Assembly: GCA_003427395.1 (NCBI GenBank)
Contig: BFEA01000183.1
Coordinates: forward strand, 773,287-802,699
Direction of reading: 5' to 3'
DNA: 29,413 bases
Source: Chara braunii
Taxonomy: Eukaryota; Streptophyta; Charophyceae; Charales; Characeae
Below are positions 9,604 through 20,171 of this stretch, piece after piece. Under the pieces are notes generated by a model that was given only the letters and a program-made list of their open reading frames with translations, was not told the origin of the DNA and searched no databases. Position 1 is the first letter of the stretch. Each line of letters opens with the position of its first letter. A program made the translations under genes and the position numbers.

Positions 9604-10121
9604 TTGAGGTCCACCATAGCCATGGCCGCCTCTCCCACTCTTCACTCTCATAGGCCGGGGCTATGGCGGACTACTAGGCCTTGCCCAGATGCCCAAAGGA
9701 CAACCCACAGCAGCTATGGCTGCTCTAGCTCAGGCCGCCATGCCCGACCCTGCCTCGAATCTTCTTGGTGTAGCTCTCCTCATTTGGGGACTCCCTGCTG
9801 CAGCGCCCACCAAGGTGATGAAGATGGCTGCCACCATAGCCAGGTAAGTACCCCTGGCGCTCCTCCCCCTTCCTGTCCTTCTTCCTCCTCTGTGTCCTTC
9901 TCCTTCCCCCAGCAGCACTGCTCTTGGATACCGCTGCTCCAACCGGTGCTCCAACCAATGTGTCGCCAAACTTGCACACCGAAAAAGAGGCCGGGCTCTT
10001 CGCCCGGCTGGGTGATATAGCCGCCTGCTTGCCTCTTCGGGCGGTGACTTCCAGGCCGCTCGGCCTTCCAAGCAACCGGTACCTCCTCCCTTTCGGAGGG
10101 AAACATCATTGCAGACTCTGA
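9604..10121 (+). other. Candidate spliced open region, unrecognised
   Basis: An Ala/Leu-rich frame (MPKGQPTAAMAALAQ, then MPDPASNLLG) leads to an excellent splice donor, AG|GTAAGT at 9842-9848, followed by a long pyrimidine tract and CAG near 9911-9916. Beyond it another frame (GAPTNVSPNL, then EAGLFARLGD) runs to 10121, but the simplest splice does not carry the first frame into that one. A second CAGGTAAGTACC lies at 10327-10338. I recognise no family. It could be a transposon leader or an exon remnant. Confidence 0.2.
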
Positions 10122-10390
10122 TATTGCCCGTACAGGCCCTAGACCCAGACTGGTTGGACTGGTATCCGCCTAGACCTAACCTACAACTACTGGGCCTCTA
10201 AAAATGTCACTTTTGTCTTCTTCTGCTCGACCTCCAGTACCCGCACATCTACCCCTTCAGGGTGCGGTACCGACCTACCCGCTACATGACTGTTTTTCCT
10301 ACTGCCATCCCTCAATGTCACGGCCACAGGTAAGTACCGGCCTTGAGGGCCCAATGAACGAGCAAGTGCCCTTGCGGGCCATACACACAT

Positions 10391-10502
10391 TCAAGCCAAC
10401 CAACACTCAGACAGGCACGGCCACACACACACTCAAGCCAACCAGCACTCAGACAGGCACGGCCACACACACACTCAAGCCAACCAGCACTCAGACAGAC
10501 AT
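10391..10502 (+). repeat. 42-bp tandem repeat, about 2.7 copies
   Basis: Units start at 10391, 10433 and 10475 (TCAAGCCAACCARCACTCAG...). The length is a multiple of three, so the plus frame reads a repeated Thr-rich 14-mer (KPTSTQTGTATHTL). No function inferred. Confidence 0.9.
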
Positions 10503-10633
10503 GCAGTCCAGCAAGCGTGCACAGACAGACTTAGTAGCAAGCGGGAAACTCAGCAGGGCATTCAGTCTATGGGCAAAACTCATAAATCAGCTGACAATGT
10601 GTGTTTCAGTCCATGTTTGGACGGGTCATCACA

Positions 10634-10646
10634 CTACTCTCCCCTC
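10634..10646 (-). promoter_or_regulatory. Polypurine tract and LTR start of the minus-strand gypsy element
   Basis: On the minus strand GAGGGGAGAGTAG is followed directly by TGTGATGACCCG, a classic tract and LTR-start arrangement, about 30 bases beyond the pol stop. The LTR would run leftward from 10633; its far end is not resolved (a TGT near 9546 is one candidate). Confidence 0.5.
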
Positions 10647-10674
10647 AAGAGCGAGGTCTCTTCGAGCGAGTAAC

Positions 10675-13600
10675 TCATTCTGAGTCCTCGACAAACGCAT
10701 CGTAAGCAAGCAAGGCAAAGAGGTTCCTAGAGTACTTTGTTCCAGCGAGTCTTGCAGAGATCTTAGGTACAACATTAGTGGCGATTTGTCGCTCGTAGGC
10801 TTTGACAACGCGCGGTGCGCTGTGTAGCAGTTCCTGTTTGGAAATCCAGTACAGATCGTCTAACGGGTGGTACATGAAGTGAACCTGGTACTGTTTGTTG
10901 CATCTCTTCCCTACGTGCTGTTTGATTCTGTTTATCTCATGCCCGCCTTTGATCGCACGAGGGATCATGTCTTCGCGATAGTCGAACGTCTTAGCATTTA
11001 GGTGGAGGTACAGTTTCGATGCATGGAACACCGGGTATGTGCGCAAATGGGTTGGCACGTCAACTACGTAGGAAGGGTCAAAGTGGTATTCGCCAATCAC
11101 ATCCGAAACTTCCCACAGTCCGTAATAGAGTGGGAAAAGTTTGCGAGAGACCCCTTCTTCTTCTGAGAATTCAGACATCTTGACCCAGACATAGCTTCCT
11201 ACCTAAATGTTCGACGGTCGGCGCCTCGTGTTTGCGTGATGGATCATGGCGTGTTGTCGCTTGGTCATGGTTGCAATGGCAACCTTGAGCAAGCGATCAT
11301 ACTTGGCCCTGCAGCCAGGCCTGCCGGGTGTTAAGCCAGCTGGCTGCTAAGGGAATAGGTAGGAGAGCGGATAACAAATCTACCAGCCTGATGCAGCCTG
11401 TTAGGTGTCATGTCGGTGGCAGAATGGATGGAGTTGTTGTACAACCCCCTAACGGAATACATCTCTTCATCCCATGTTTCCTGATCCGGGATAATCAAGG
11501 CGCGAAGAAGTTGGAACATAGTTTGGTTGATTTCTTCAGCCAAACCGTAGGCTTCAGGGTGTCGGCCAGATGTCATACACAGCCTGATCCCCATATGAGA
11601 CATGAAGTCCTTCCATTTAGTACTAATGAAGCGCGGGTCCCGATCGCTTAAGAGAGTCTTCGGGGTCCCGAACTGCAGAATGTACTTTTGTTGGAACTCA
11701 TGAATCACTAATTCTATTGGGGCGTGAGGCGGCAAAGGGATCAGATTGAGAAACTTTGAGAATCGGTCAACAATCACCATGACTTGTGAGTAGCCGTTCT
11801 TACTTACCTTTCCCATGTCGGTGAAGTCGATGGAGACAGACTCCCCAGGACCATCGGGAAGGGGAAGGGGTGCGAGTAGCTCCATGGACTTTTGTCTGCA
11901 TGGTTTGATTCGTTGACAGACTTGACACTCAGCCACAACTTTTCAGCACTCCCTTTCATGCCAAGCCAATCAAACTGTCGCAGCAGATTTGCGTACGTCT
12001 TTGCCATGCTGAAGTATCCGCTTCGACCATGAGCCAAATCCAGAAAGTGTGTGCGGAGAGGCTCATGGTTGGGCACACACAAACGATCGTGGTTCCCGTA
12101 GCGACGGAAAACCGGTCCCCCATACTCGTGAAAATCAGGCTGACTGCTAGGGTCAGCCCGCAGCCGCTCAAGGATGGGACTCAACTCCGGATCCTTGGTT
12201 GTGTGCTCTACGAGCTCCTCCTTCAGTTTCCTCCGGAGGTCGTAGGATTTCACAAGGCAAGTCATGTACTCAGGGTGGCGAGACAATGCGTCAGCGACTC
12301 GATTATAACAACCTTTTTGTGTGTCAACTCAAAGTCAAAGATGTCAATTTCATGGAACCAGCGAATTAACATAGGGGACAGGGTAGTTTGCTCCTTGATC
12401 CACTTCAGAGTCTCATGATCTGAGAACACTCTGAAGTGGCGTCCCAAAAGATAGTGTTTCCAATGATCCAAAGTCATACGCAGAGCATAGAGCTCGCACA
12501 TGTAGGTGGAAGTGACTACCTTTGTGCTGGGTATGCATTTGCTGTAAAATTCGAGTGACCGCAAGCCATCGCCGTCATCTTGCTACAGCATTGCGTTGAT
12601 TCCACACTGACTTGCATCCGTAGTAACTACGAATGTCAGTTTGGGATCTGCAATGCGGAGTACTGGGTAACTTACCAAGGCGTCTTTCAAAGCTTGAAAG
12701 ACGTTCGTGCACGCGGTGTCCCAAAAATAGGGAACATTCTTACTTGTCAGTGGAGACAATGGACGTGCAACAATGGAGAAGCGGGGTACAAACTTCCGAT
12801 AGTAGGATGCGAGACCAAGAAAAGAGCGCAGTTCACGAACATTCACGGGCTGAGGCCAGTTGCGTATGACCTTCACCTTGGTTGCCTCAGGCTCTAGGCC
12901 TGCAACAGACAACCGGTGTCCAAGATAGATGACACTATCCTTCCCAAACTCAGATTCCTCTAAGTTGAGATGGAGTTGCGTCTTCTTGAGGATGGTCAGT
13001 ACTTCCTCAAGGTGCTTGAGGTGTTCCTCCATGGACTTGCTGAAGATTAGTATGTGATCGAGGTAGACCACCACGAACCGGTCAATCTGTTCTCAGAGAA
13101 CTTTGTCCATGAGGCTTTGGAAGGTGGCCGGTGCGTTCGTGAGACCGAAGGGCATTACGGTAAACTCGTAAAGTCGATCATGTGTTTTGAACGCAGTTTT
13201 GTGCTGGTCCGCATGATCGACTTCAATCTGGTGGTAGCCAGACTTGAGATCGATCTTGGAGAAGACCTTGCACCCACCTGCGACATCAAGCATGTCATCT
13301 GTTCGGGGTAATGGATAGACGTTCTTTCTTGTGATGCGGTTTAGTCCGCGACAGTCAATACACATACGGAGCTTGCCTCCTTTCTTTGGAACAAACAAAA
13401 CAGGAGCACCAAATTCAGAATCGCTAGGCTTAATCCACCCTTTGTCAATCATTTCGTCAATCTGTCGCCGGAGTTCCTCCAACTCGCTGGGTCCCATTCG
13501 GTACACGCAGCCCTTTGGAGAAACAACACCCTCGACCAACTCGATGGTGTGTCGGACCGATCGCGTGGGGGCTCCATGTGGCTTGGCCATTACTTCTGGG

Positions 13601-14355
13601 AATCGATCGAGTAAGTTTTGGATGTTCGGTGGAACCGATGGGTGTGGAGGATCAGCAAAGGGATCACTTAAGTCAGGTCGCAGATCGCAAATAGAGGCAA
13701 CTGAGCCTGAAGTGAGATCATTTGGAGTAGTAGGAGATAGAGAAGTAGAGGTGTTAGTAATAGTAGTACTAGAAGTAGTATCACTAGATGAAGTAGTAGT
13801 GGTATTAAAGGCAACATACAATTGTTCTTCCTCTTTGTGCTTGCGCCATTTCTTGCAGAACTTCATAGCATTCAGAAAAGTCACTGGGGACTCGTGCTTC
13901 TCATCCAAGAGGACAGGAAGCTCGTTCCCTCAAGCATCTTTGACCATGAAGAGTGACTCATTCCACTTGGTTCATTCGCATTGGGACTGTAGCCAGCCCA
14001 AGCCAAGGACAACGTCGAAGGGGCACTTGTCAGGGACATAGAAGTTCAGCGCGTGGGTGACAGTTTTGTTCTTGTCAAAGGTAGTCCGCACACCTTTGAC
14101 TGCATGCGTAGAAGAGACAACTTCCTTGTTGCCAACTTGGGTTCGGCAAAGGTTCTGCAAGGCCATTTGCTTCATTCCCAAACCCACTTTGCGTATCCTG
14201 TGAGGTGACATAAAGTTAGTCGTCGCGCCAGTCAATCAAGACACGGAGATTTGCTCCCGTTAGCTCCGATTTTGAACACCCCTTGCTTCGGTTTTTCTCG
14301 AACAACAATTTTCTTATGTGGAGCCCCTTGAGGTTCTATTTTCTCGAGCGAGGTA
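10675..14355 (-). pseudogene. pol: Ty3/gypsy chromovirus pol (protease, RT, RNase H, integrase, chromodomain), multiply broken
   Basis: On the minus strand, the protease (GATTNFMS, PFDVVLGLGWL) is broken at its active site by an apparent 2-base loss near 14236. RT follows (LRMCIDCRGLN, KIDLKSGYHQI, MPFGLTNAPATF), but the YxDD box reads YLDH: His codon 13054-13056 replaces the second Asp. RNase H follows (TTDAS, CELYAL, SDHETLKWI, VADALSRH). The integrase zinc motif has a Tyr where the second His is expected. Its D, D and E are at 11826-11828, 11643-11645 and 11535-11537, with 35 residues between the last two. The GPY/F-like region and a chromodomain (YQVHFMYHP, YWISKQELL) end at 10675. In-frame stops occur at 11203-11205, 12583-12585, 13093-13095, 13930-13932 and 13972-13974, with frameshifts near 11390, 11935 and 12310. 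gag is absent; homology fades at about 14355. Confidence 0.92.
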
Positions 14356-14379
14356 GTCCGTGATATCCCGGATAGCTGG

Positions 14380-16140
14380 GCAGACCCCCTACCATTATTA
14401 TTTCTTCTTGCCTTCCTCCTGTGGCTCTCCCACTTGCCCTCGCACTAGCGGCGCTAATATTTTCCCCCGTCTAGATCCTTGATCTCGACAGTGTCGTCCG
14501 CTAGCGCCGCTATTTTTTTTTTTTTGCCTGGCCTAAGGTCCCCTTGGAACATCCTAGGTCCCCGCTACTTGCTCCATACTGATTCCATTTTCTCGTCCCG
14601 CCGGTAGTCCCGCCGGCGCATGTCCTATTTTCGATTTTTATTATTTGGGCCCACTTGGTCCCCGGCAGCATCCCGGGCGGCGTCCCATTTTATTGTTGGG
14701 ACCCCCTCGCCGTTGGAGGTTCCAGCAGTCCTCCCTTAGGTGCCTCTCATGTGCCGAATGTTTCTTGGCCGCGAGATCTCATCTTGCGGCCGCCGTTTAC
14801 CGTCTCCACTTGCCCCATGCCGGAATCACATTTTTCTAGCCCTTTGGACTTGCCGTGGCTCATTTTTCCTTCGTCTAGGCATCATTATGCAGTCCGTTAT
14901 TTCTCAGACCGCATCCATCCTCCTTTCCCTAGTCCCACAGCCCTACAACTTGCCCCATACTAGAGAGAAATGAAGCGCTAGACTCCTTAGTGCATCCGGA
15001 CTCAATATTAACTCCGGATGCATCTAGAACCTGTGTTTTTTCCCCCTTATGCAGTTCATTGCAACTCGGACTGCAATAGGGGTCAATTTCCTAGCCCCAA
15101 CGCCCCACAACTAACCCCTACTTAAAAAAGAAAAGAAAACGGCCAACTCCTGGATGAATCCGGGCTTGATTTTGGCTCCGGATGTATCCAAAACATGTGT
15201 TTCTCCTCCCCCATGCAATCCGTTATTTTTCGGTTGCATGGGTCATTGATTTTCTTTAATTTTCTCTGCAAAATTCTGAGAAAATAAAAGTCCATTGCAA
15301 CCGTCATACTCCAGAATGAATCTGGTCACGGATGCACCTCCCCAAGTGATCGTTTTTGGCTATTAGTGCCCTTTTGTCTTTTCCTCTCTCTTTCTTTTTC
15401 TTTTCTTTTCTTTTCCCGTCATTTGTGGACAGTAGGGACCTGCCAGTCCGTACTTGCTGCAGTCCCAACTGACGGCCAACTCATTCACTACCTCTCACCC
15501 ATTTTTTATTATTCTACCTCATTTTTCTTTTTCTTTCTTTTTCTTTTTGCATGCCAAGTGTCAACTAACCGTTAAGGCCCTTTTCTAGGCCCTCCATCTT
15601 AGTTTTGACCCTTCCTCTCCTCATGGTGCAGTCCGTTGCATCCCGGACTGCAATTTTTGCCTTCTCATGCCCATGAGAACCTCCTTTTATTCCTTTCCTT
15701 CCCTTGCAATGGCCTCCCTTATTCCGGTTATTTTCCCCTGGACTCTCTTTTGATTCAATTTTCTTGGGGGGGCTGATCTGAGATTTTTCGGATTGTTCCC
15801 ATGCCTCTCACTTCAAGTTCCTTCACTTTTCTTTTTCCTTTCAGCCTCCCCATTTGCTCCCACTAGTGCCCACACTAGCGGAACTCATATTCTTGGTCGT
15901 CAAGATCCTCGATCTTGACGATGCGCCTTGCTTTAATTATTTGCTCCTCACATCGCTCTTTATTTTTTTCTTGGGACGTCACAAGTCCCCGCCACTTGTC
16001 TCACGCTGGTCTTTAGTATTTGTTTCGCCGTGGACCGCCGGTTTTTGTCCCGCCGGTGGTCCCCGACACCTAGTCCCATCGGTGGTCCCTGACACTTAGT
16101 CCCGTCGGTGGTCCCCGACACTTAGTCCCGTCGGCGGTCC
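14380..16140. repeat. Pyrimidine-rich noncoding block with repeated short hairpins
   Basis: No protein recognised. Perfect or near-perfect stems include 14446-14456 with 14502-14512, 14991-15000 with 15013-15022 (TGCATCCGGA arms), 15627-15635 with 15644-15652 (TGCAGTCCG arms) and 15898-15907 with 15911-15920 (CGTCAAGATC arms, 3-base loop). Diverged repeats of the TGCATCCGGA and TGCAGTCCG cassettes recur about every 150 bases between 14885 and 15330. It may be a retrotransposon LTR or leader, given the integrase fragment downstream, but no boundaries were found. Confidence 0.6.
16047..16140 (+). repeat. 26-bp tandem repeat, about 3.6 copies
   Basis: Units start at 16047, 16073, 16099 and 16125 with consensus GTCCCGTCGGTGGTCCCC followed by GACACTTA. 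Isolated CGCCGG/GTCCCGCCGG relatives occur at 14597-14620 in the same block. Confidence 0.9.
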
Positions 16141-16392
16141 CCTTGGCCTCTGTTGTATCGAAGTCTAGTGCCCTGTTTGTCCTCAGGCTGCACCCTTCCA
16201 CGCCCGAGCCTCCGCGCTCGTTTTCCTGCCGCTGCTAGCTCTTTCCTACGGTTCCCAACCCGGGGCGCCGTTGCCCTCACCAGCTTAGTCCTTTGCTCTT
16301 TTCTCTTCTCGTTCCTCCTTATTCCCGATTTCTCTACCGTGCACAAAAGTGTTCTATACAAGCTTGTGAGTGATGGGAAGTCGTTCGGGACC

Positions 16393-17210
16393 CACCGGTG
16401 CCGACAACGGCCTTTCCAAAGGGTTAGCATGAATACTACCGATATTGTGGTGCCCCCTGGACCTAATAGGTGCGAATGTTCAATCCTACTGGAATGTGTA
16501 GACCACTTCTCGAAATGGATCGAGACATATCCGTGTCGTACGCGACAGGCGGCTGAAATTGCGCGATACGTCAACCGTTTTTTAGGAATGCACCAGGACA
16601 CAGAGGAAATCCTGACCGACAATGGGGTAGAATTCAGAGGGGAAGTTTTAAGGAATCTGGTCGTACATGGCGTCGCCATTCAGAACATTGCGCCCCACAT
16701 GTCACAATCTAACGGGCTGGTAGAAAACGCAAATCGAGTGATAAAGACAACATTGCGAAGAAACATCGCGGCACGGGACTCGAGGCCCTGGCCCGATATC
16801 GTAGATCACATCTTGGCAGTCCATCGGGAAACGACTCACGAATCGACGGGCCTTAGCCTCTTCCAATTATGAACCAACAGCGTAGCTTGTGTCTCGATAC
16901 CGAGCCTCCCCGATGAATCCTCATTGAACCGGCGGCCCACAAGAGCCACGGTTCGGGACAAGGCCAAGCGGCATATGGAGCTCATGGAACGGTCCCTTGC
17001 TCGATTAACCAAGAAGCGTCAGAAAATGACTGAGTTGGCCCACAACCGACAGGTCCGTAGCTACGAGGCCCGAAACGGGAACGCAGGACCAGGACCCCAG
17101 TATAAATTAGGGGACCTGGTGCAGGTGACGAAATGTGCTCGCCAAGGGAAGATAGCGCCACAATTCTTCGGGCGATTTCGTGTGATCGAGCTCGGTCCGA
17201 ACGGGGTGAA
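16393..17210 (+). pseudogene. Third Ty3/gypsy-like integrase fragment
   Basis: The catalytic core is recognisable: D at 16441-16443 (TTDIV), VDHFSKWIETYP, D at 16618-16620 (LTDNGVEF) and E at 16723-16725 (SNGLVENANR), with 34 residues between the second D and the E. An in-frame TGA at 16870-16872 replaces the usual P-x-E-L-L-T-G region. The frame resumes with RDKAKRH and a C-terminal SH3-like segment (YKLGDLVQV, GKIAPQFFGRFRVIELG), ending abruptly at 17210 at the AT-rich insert. The upstream part of the same open frame (16153-16392) has no integrase similarity and the zinc domain is missing. This lineage is distinct from the two chromoviruses above. Confidence 0.8.
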
Positions 17211-17792
17211 CATTATTTTATATTTTATTCTTTTTATTATGGTAAATACTGCACAAATTGGCATCTAAATAATGCAATATTCTATTATTCAATTCAATTA
17301 AATAATTGTTACAAACTAATATGTTTAATCAACAATATTTTTAATCAATAATATTTTTAATCAACATGTATTTTGTTATATGTATTTGATAGGTCGTTTC
17401 TGTCAGAGAATTAAATTGAAACAAAATGTACATCTAGAATATGTATTGATGAATATAAACATACTAAATTGATACTGTGATTTTCTATTAGATTGAATGA
17501 ATTTGCTTTTTGACTAAATTGAAGTAGATTTTCCTATTTCGTCTAAATCCGATAATAGTGTTCTTCTTAGTATAATTCCTAAGGTATTAGTTTGTCCTAT
17601 TTTTAAAGGAGCAATAGCAAAACGTCCATAATGTATACGTTGACTTTCTACTTCAAACCAATTATTTCCATGTTTTAATTAACAATTATTTGAAAGAAAT
17701 ATATAGTTTTAATAGAAAAAATATTCAATTGCGTGTAAACAGGCAAAATATTACTCCAATTAGAGTAATAACTAAAGGTAAGATTAGTACTA
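17211..17792. other. AT-rich plastid-like insert
   Basis: Base composition changes sharply at both ends, from GC-rich integrase sequence to strongly AT-rich and back to GC-rich sequence. The block contains a minus-strand rpoA fragment (17527-17672), so it is best read as plastid DNA transferred to the nucleus, or an organelle read joined in assembly. It also holds three direct copies of an 18-base TTTTTAATCAAYAATA-type unit at 17318-17366. A minus-strand hydrophobic frame at about 17700-17780 was not identified. Confidence 0.6.
17527..17672 (-). pseudogene. rpoA: Plastid-type RNA polymerase alpha subunit (rpoA) N-terminal fragment
   Basis: The minus strand reads NNWFEVESQRIHYGRF, then IAPLKIGQTNTLGI and LRRTLL. 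These match the conserved N-terminal pattern of chloroplast RpoA: a Trp followed by VES, YGRF, PL, GQ, T-GI, and the RR-LL helix that dimerises the subunit. About 48 codons are visible; the alignment is lost after LLSDLDEI and a stop follows in the same frame. RpoA nucleates assembly of the plastid-encoded polymerase. A fragment this short is non-functional. Similarity is judged by eye. Confidence 0.65.
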
Positions 17793-17927
17793 CCGTGCGC
17801 CTCGTGTCGTAGACCTCGGAAAGCCGATCGGCTCGACCGATCGTCCGCCACATATCCTATCTACGTCTTCTCCCTTCCTCTCCATCTCTAGCAGTGTCTG
17901 CTTCCTCCTTAGCTACGGAGGAGGACG

Positions 17928-19495
17928 ATGACTCTCTATCGCTCTTATCCCCTCCTGCATCTCTCGCCCCTTCTCACACCCCGTCCCATCGCCATCACCA
18001 TGAGTTTTCTCACTGAGCGAGCTCTCGGCGATCACATGTTGGCGCCACATGGTGACATTTCGACAAGTCGGCAAGTACGTCATCCGCGGCTCAGTCCAGA
18101 TCTGCTCCGACTCGCGCCGTTCTTCAACACCACGGGGGTGTACGTGGCGGCGGAGTTCCGATTCACGGGCTATCGTCAAGCGATCGTGTTGGCAGAGGCG
18201 ACGGCGATTCGACAGTTTTCAGCACCAGGAGTTAGCCACGTGTCTACCGTCGCCATCTTCAACGGTGATATTAGCGCGATCAGCCCTCTACGACACACTG
18301 TTATCCGGACGTCGCTAAGGGAGTGGGGCCAGCATCTGGCAACAGAGTGGAATTAGTGGCTTACGCGCCACGTCGACAATCTTGTCCCCATGGACGGCAT
18401 CGACGTCGAAGGGCTCCGAACGTCTCGTCACAAGCCAGCGGTGGCGCTTCCTGAGCTCGTCCCTTTCCAGTGGCCCCAATGAACCGCTCCCAGCTCTCTA
18501 CCTTCGCTCTCCCATCTCTCTTCCCGACCTTCTGGCAATCTAGTCTTTGTCCCCGCCTCTCCTTTCGTTTGGAACCACTCGCTGTTCCCCTCCTCGATTG
18601 AAGACAGTGGGAACTGTGGTGCGAACACTTCGTCGATCTTTTGGTGTGTTTGGTCGGGGTGCAGATGACGTGGACGAAGGACATAGAACACCGTGCCTGG
18701 ACCGAATACGTGGAGTTGCTGATCATCCAAGCTTGGAGGACGGAGGTGGAACGAGACCTCCTCGGATTTCTGTCCGGATCGGTGCGGCCCGATCATCAAC
18801 ATCTGATCGTACAAGAACTCACGATTCCCCTCGCGCAGCTGGTCGGCGATCTCCCTCTCGATATCACTTCGCAGTGTGACGAAAGTCCGGTTCCGCACGT
18901 CCTTTCACAAGCTCTGACGCCTTATCTGCAGTGGTCGGCCTGCCTCGAGGAGCAGGGAGGTGACAACAACCCGCCATCACAGCGAGAATACCTGGACCCG
19001 CGGAGGATAATCGACCTCGCCTTCTTTCAGCCTCAAACGGCCTCCGAGGAAGAAGGGCCGACGCTAGAGGAAGAAGAAGAAGAGAACGAGGAAGAGAACA
19101 ACGAGGAAGAAGACGAAGAAACCCCAAAAGAGGGAAGTTACAGCGAGCACAGCGAGTGAGAGCAGAGCGAAGAAGAAGAGGAAGAGGATCAGTCGGAGGA
19201 AGAGGTGAAATCTGAGTGGGAGACTTTGGATGATGAGGCGGACCTCGCAGAGACCCAGGAGGAAGATCCAGAGGCGGCAGCGCGGCACAGAGAAGAAATC
19301 GCGGCCGGTAAGCAGCTGCTAGAGTACGCGAGTGGGACGGATCTGTCGATCTCGGACGATCCAGCCAAGCATCCGGAGCCACCCAAGCCACAGGATGGGG
19401 ACCTTGCTGCCGAGACTTCGAGAGCATCGGCCCGACGGCGACGAAGCCGATCCCCCTCCCCCTCCACCTCCGACCGCCCACCACTTCGAGCTTAA
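17928..19495 (+). pseudogene. Unrecognised broken coding region with acidic and RS-rich C-terminal part
   Basis: The frame from 17928 (codons with high GC, no low complexity) reaches TAG at 18354-18356, continues in the same frame through a TGA near 18478, then shifts frame near 18665. The next segment (TKDIEHRAWTEYVELL, DLLGFLSGSVRPDHQHL, then LIVQELTIPLAQLVGDLPLD) runs into a long Glu-rich stretch (about 19050-19210) with one TGA at 19157-19159, then a basic RRRRSRSPSPS tail. Globular N-part, acidic stretch and Arg/Ser tail suggest a once real protein, perhaps a nuclear or gag-like protein of a mobile element. I recognise no family. Confidence 0.4.
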
Positions 19496-19498
19496 CCG

Positions 19499-20026
19499 AT
19501 GCGGGGCATCGGGCTTCGTCCCCGGTCCTTATCCCGTCGTCCCCTTGACCATCTCACCCTCCGCCAAATCACCACCCACATCACCTTCCCCCGCAACCCC
19601 TTTCCAAACGACACCTTCCGTTTTTTCTACGCCACCCGTCTTGCTGTCACGGTTCATCCCCATCCCTCTACCTGGTGTGCCACCCCTGTTTTCAGTCTCC
19701 ACGCCCTTCTCTTCAGTGCCGCGTGGCGGGGCCACAACATCATCGAGGTTTATCGCATAATCACGGGGACTATCCCCACATGCGAAAACCACGATCACTT
19801 CCGCACGGCACTCTTCCGAACTTTCACCACCCTCTACCCCGACTATCTCGCCTCCCTTCCTCATAGTGGTAATCGATTCCCTCGCTTTCATCGGATCATC
19901 CGATATCTGGAGCTTCCGGTGACAGTAGCGGGAATGGAAAATTTCCTACCCCCGCTCCCTACCAACCCACCCCCTCGCCATGCCCACATGTATCGTCTTC
20001 CATTTCCTCTTTCCGTTGGTCATTGA
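19499..20026 (+). CDS. Unrecognised 175-codon open frame downstream of the broken gene
   Basis: The frame begins at ATG 19499 and ends at TGA 20024-20026, before two hairpins at 20172-20231. Segments such as DTFRFFYATRLAVTVHPHPSTWC, read in pieces, and AWRGHNIIEVYRIITG look protein-like, not low complexity, and the reading may belong to the same ancestral gene as 17928-19495 through a frameshift. No domain recognised. It may instead be part of the neighbouring repeat. Confidence 0.35.
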   Translation: MRGIGLRPRSLSRRPLDHLTLRQITTHITFPRNPFPNDTFRFFYATRLAVTVHPHPSTWCATPVFSLHALLFSAAWRGHNIIEVYRIITGTIPTCENHDHFRTALFRTFTTLYPDYLASLPHSGNRFPRFHRIIRYLELPVTVAGMENFLPPLPTNPPPRHAHMYRLPFPLSVGH

Positions 20027-20171
20027 TGCATGGTTGACTGGCGCATGCCACCCTCCTTGGATTGAAGAGAGCCCTTCCTGAGGAATTTTTTCTTAGGAGA
20101 GAGCCACGAATGTCACACTGAATGACGTTCACACTCGTATCGAACGGTAAGTGGCAGCGAAGAAGGCTCCG

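Noticed and set aside
18428-18898. 156-codon minus-strand frame
   Set aside because: It overlaps the more protein-like plus-strand reading with the acidic and RS segments; no domain seen.
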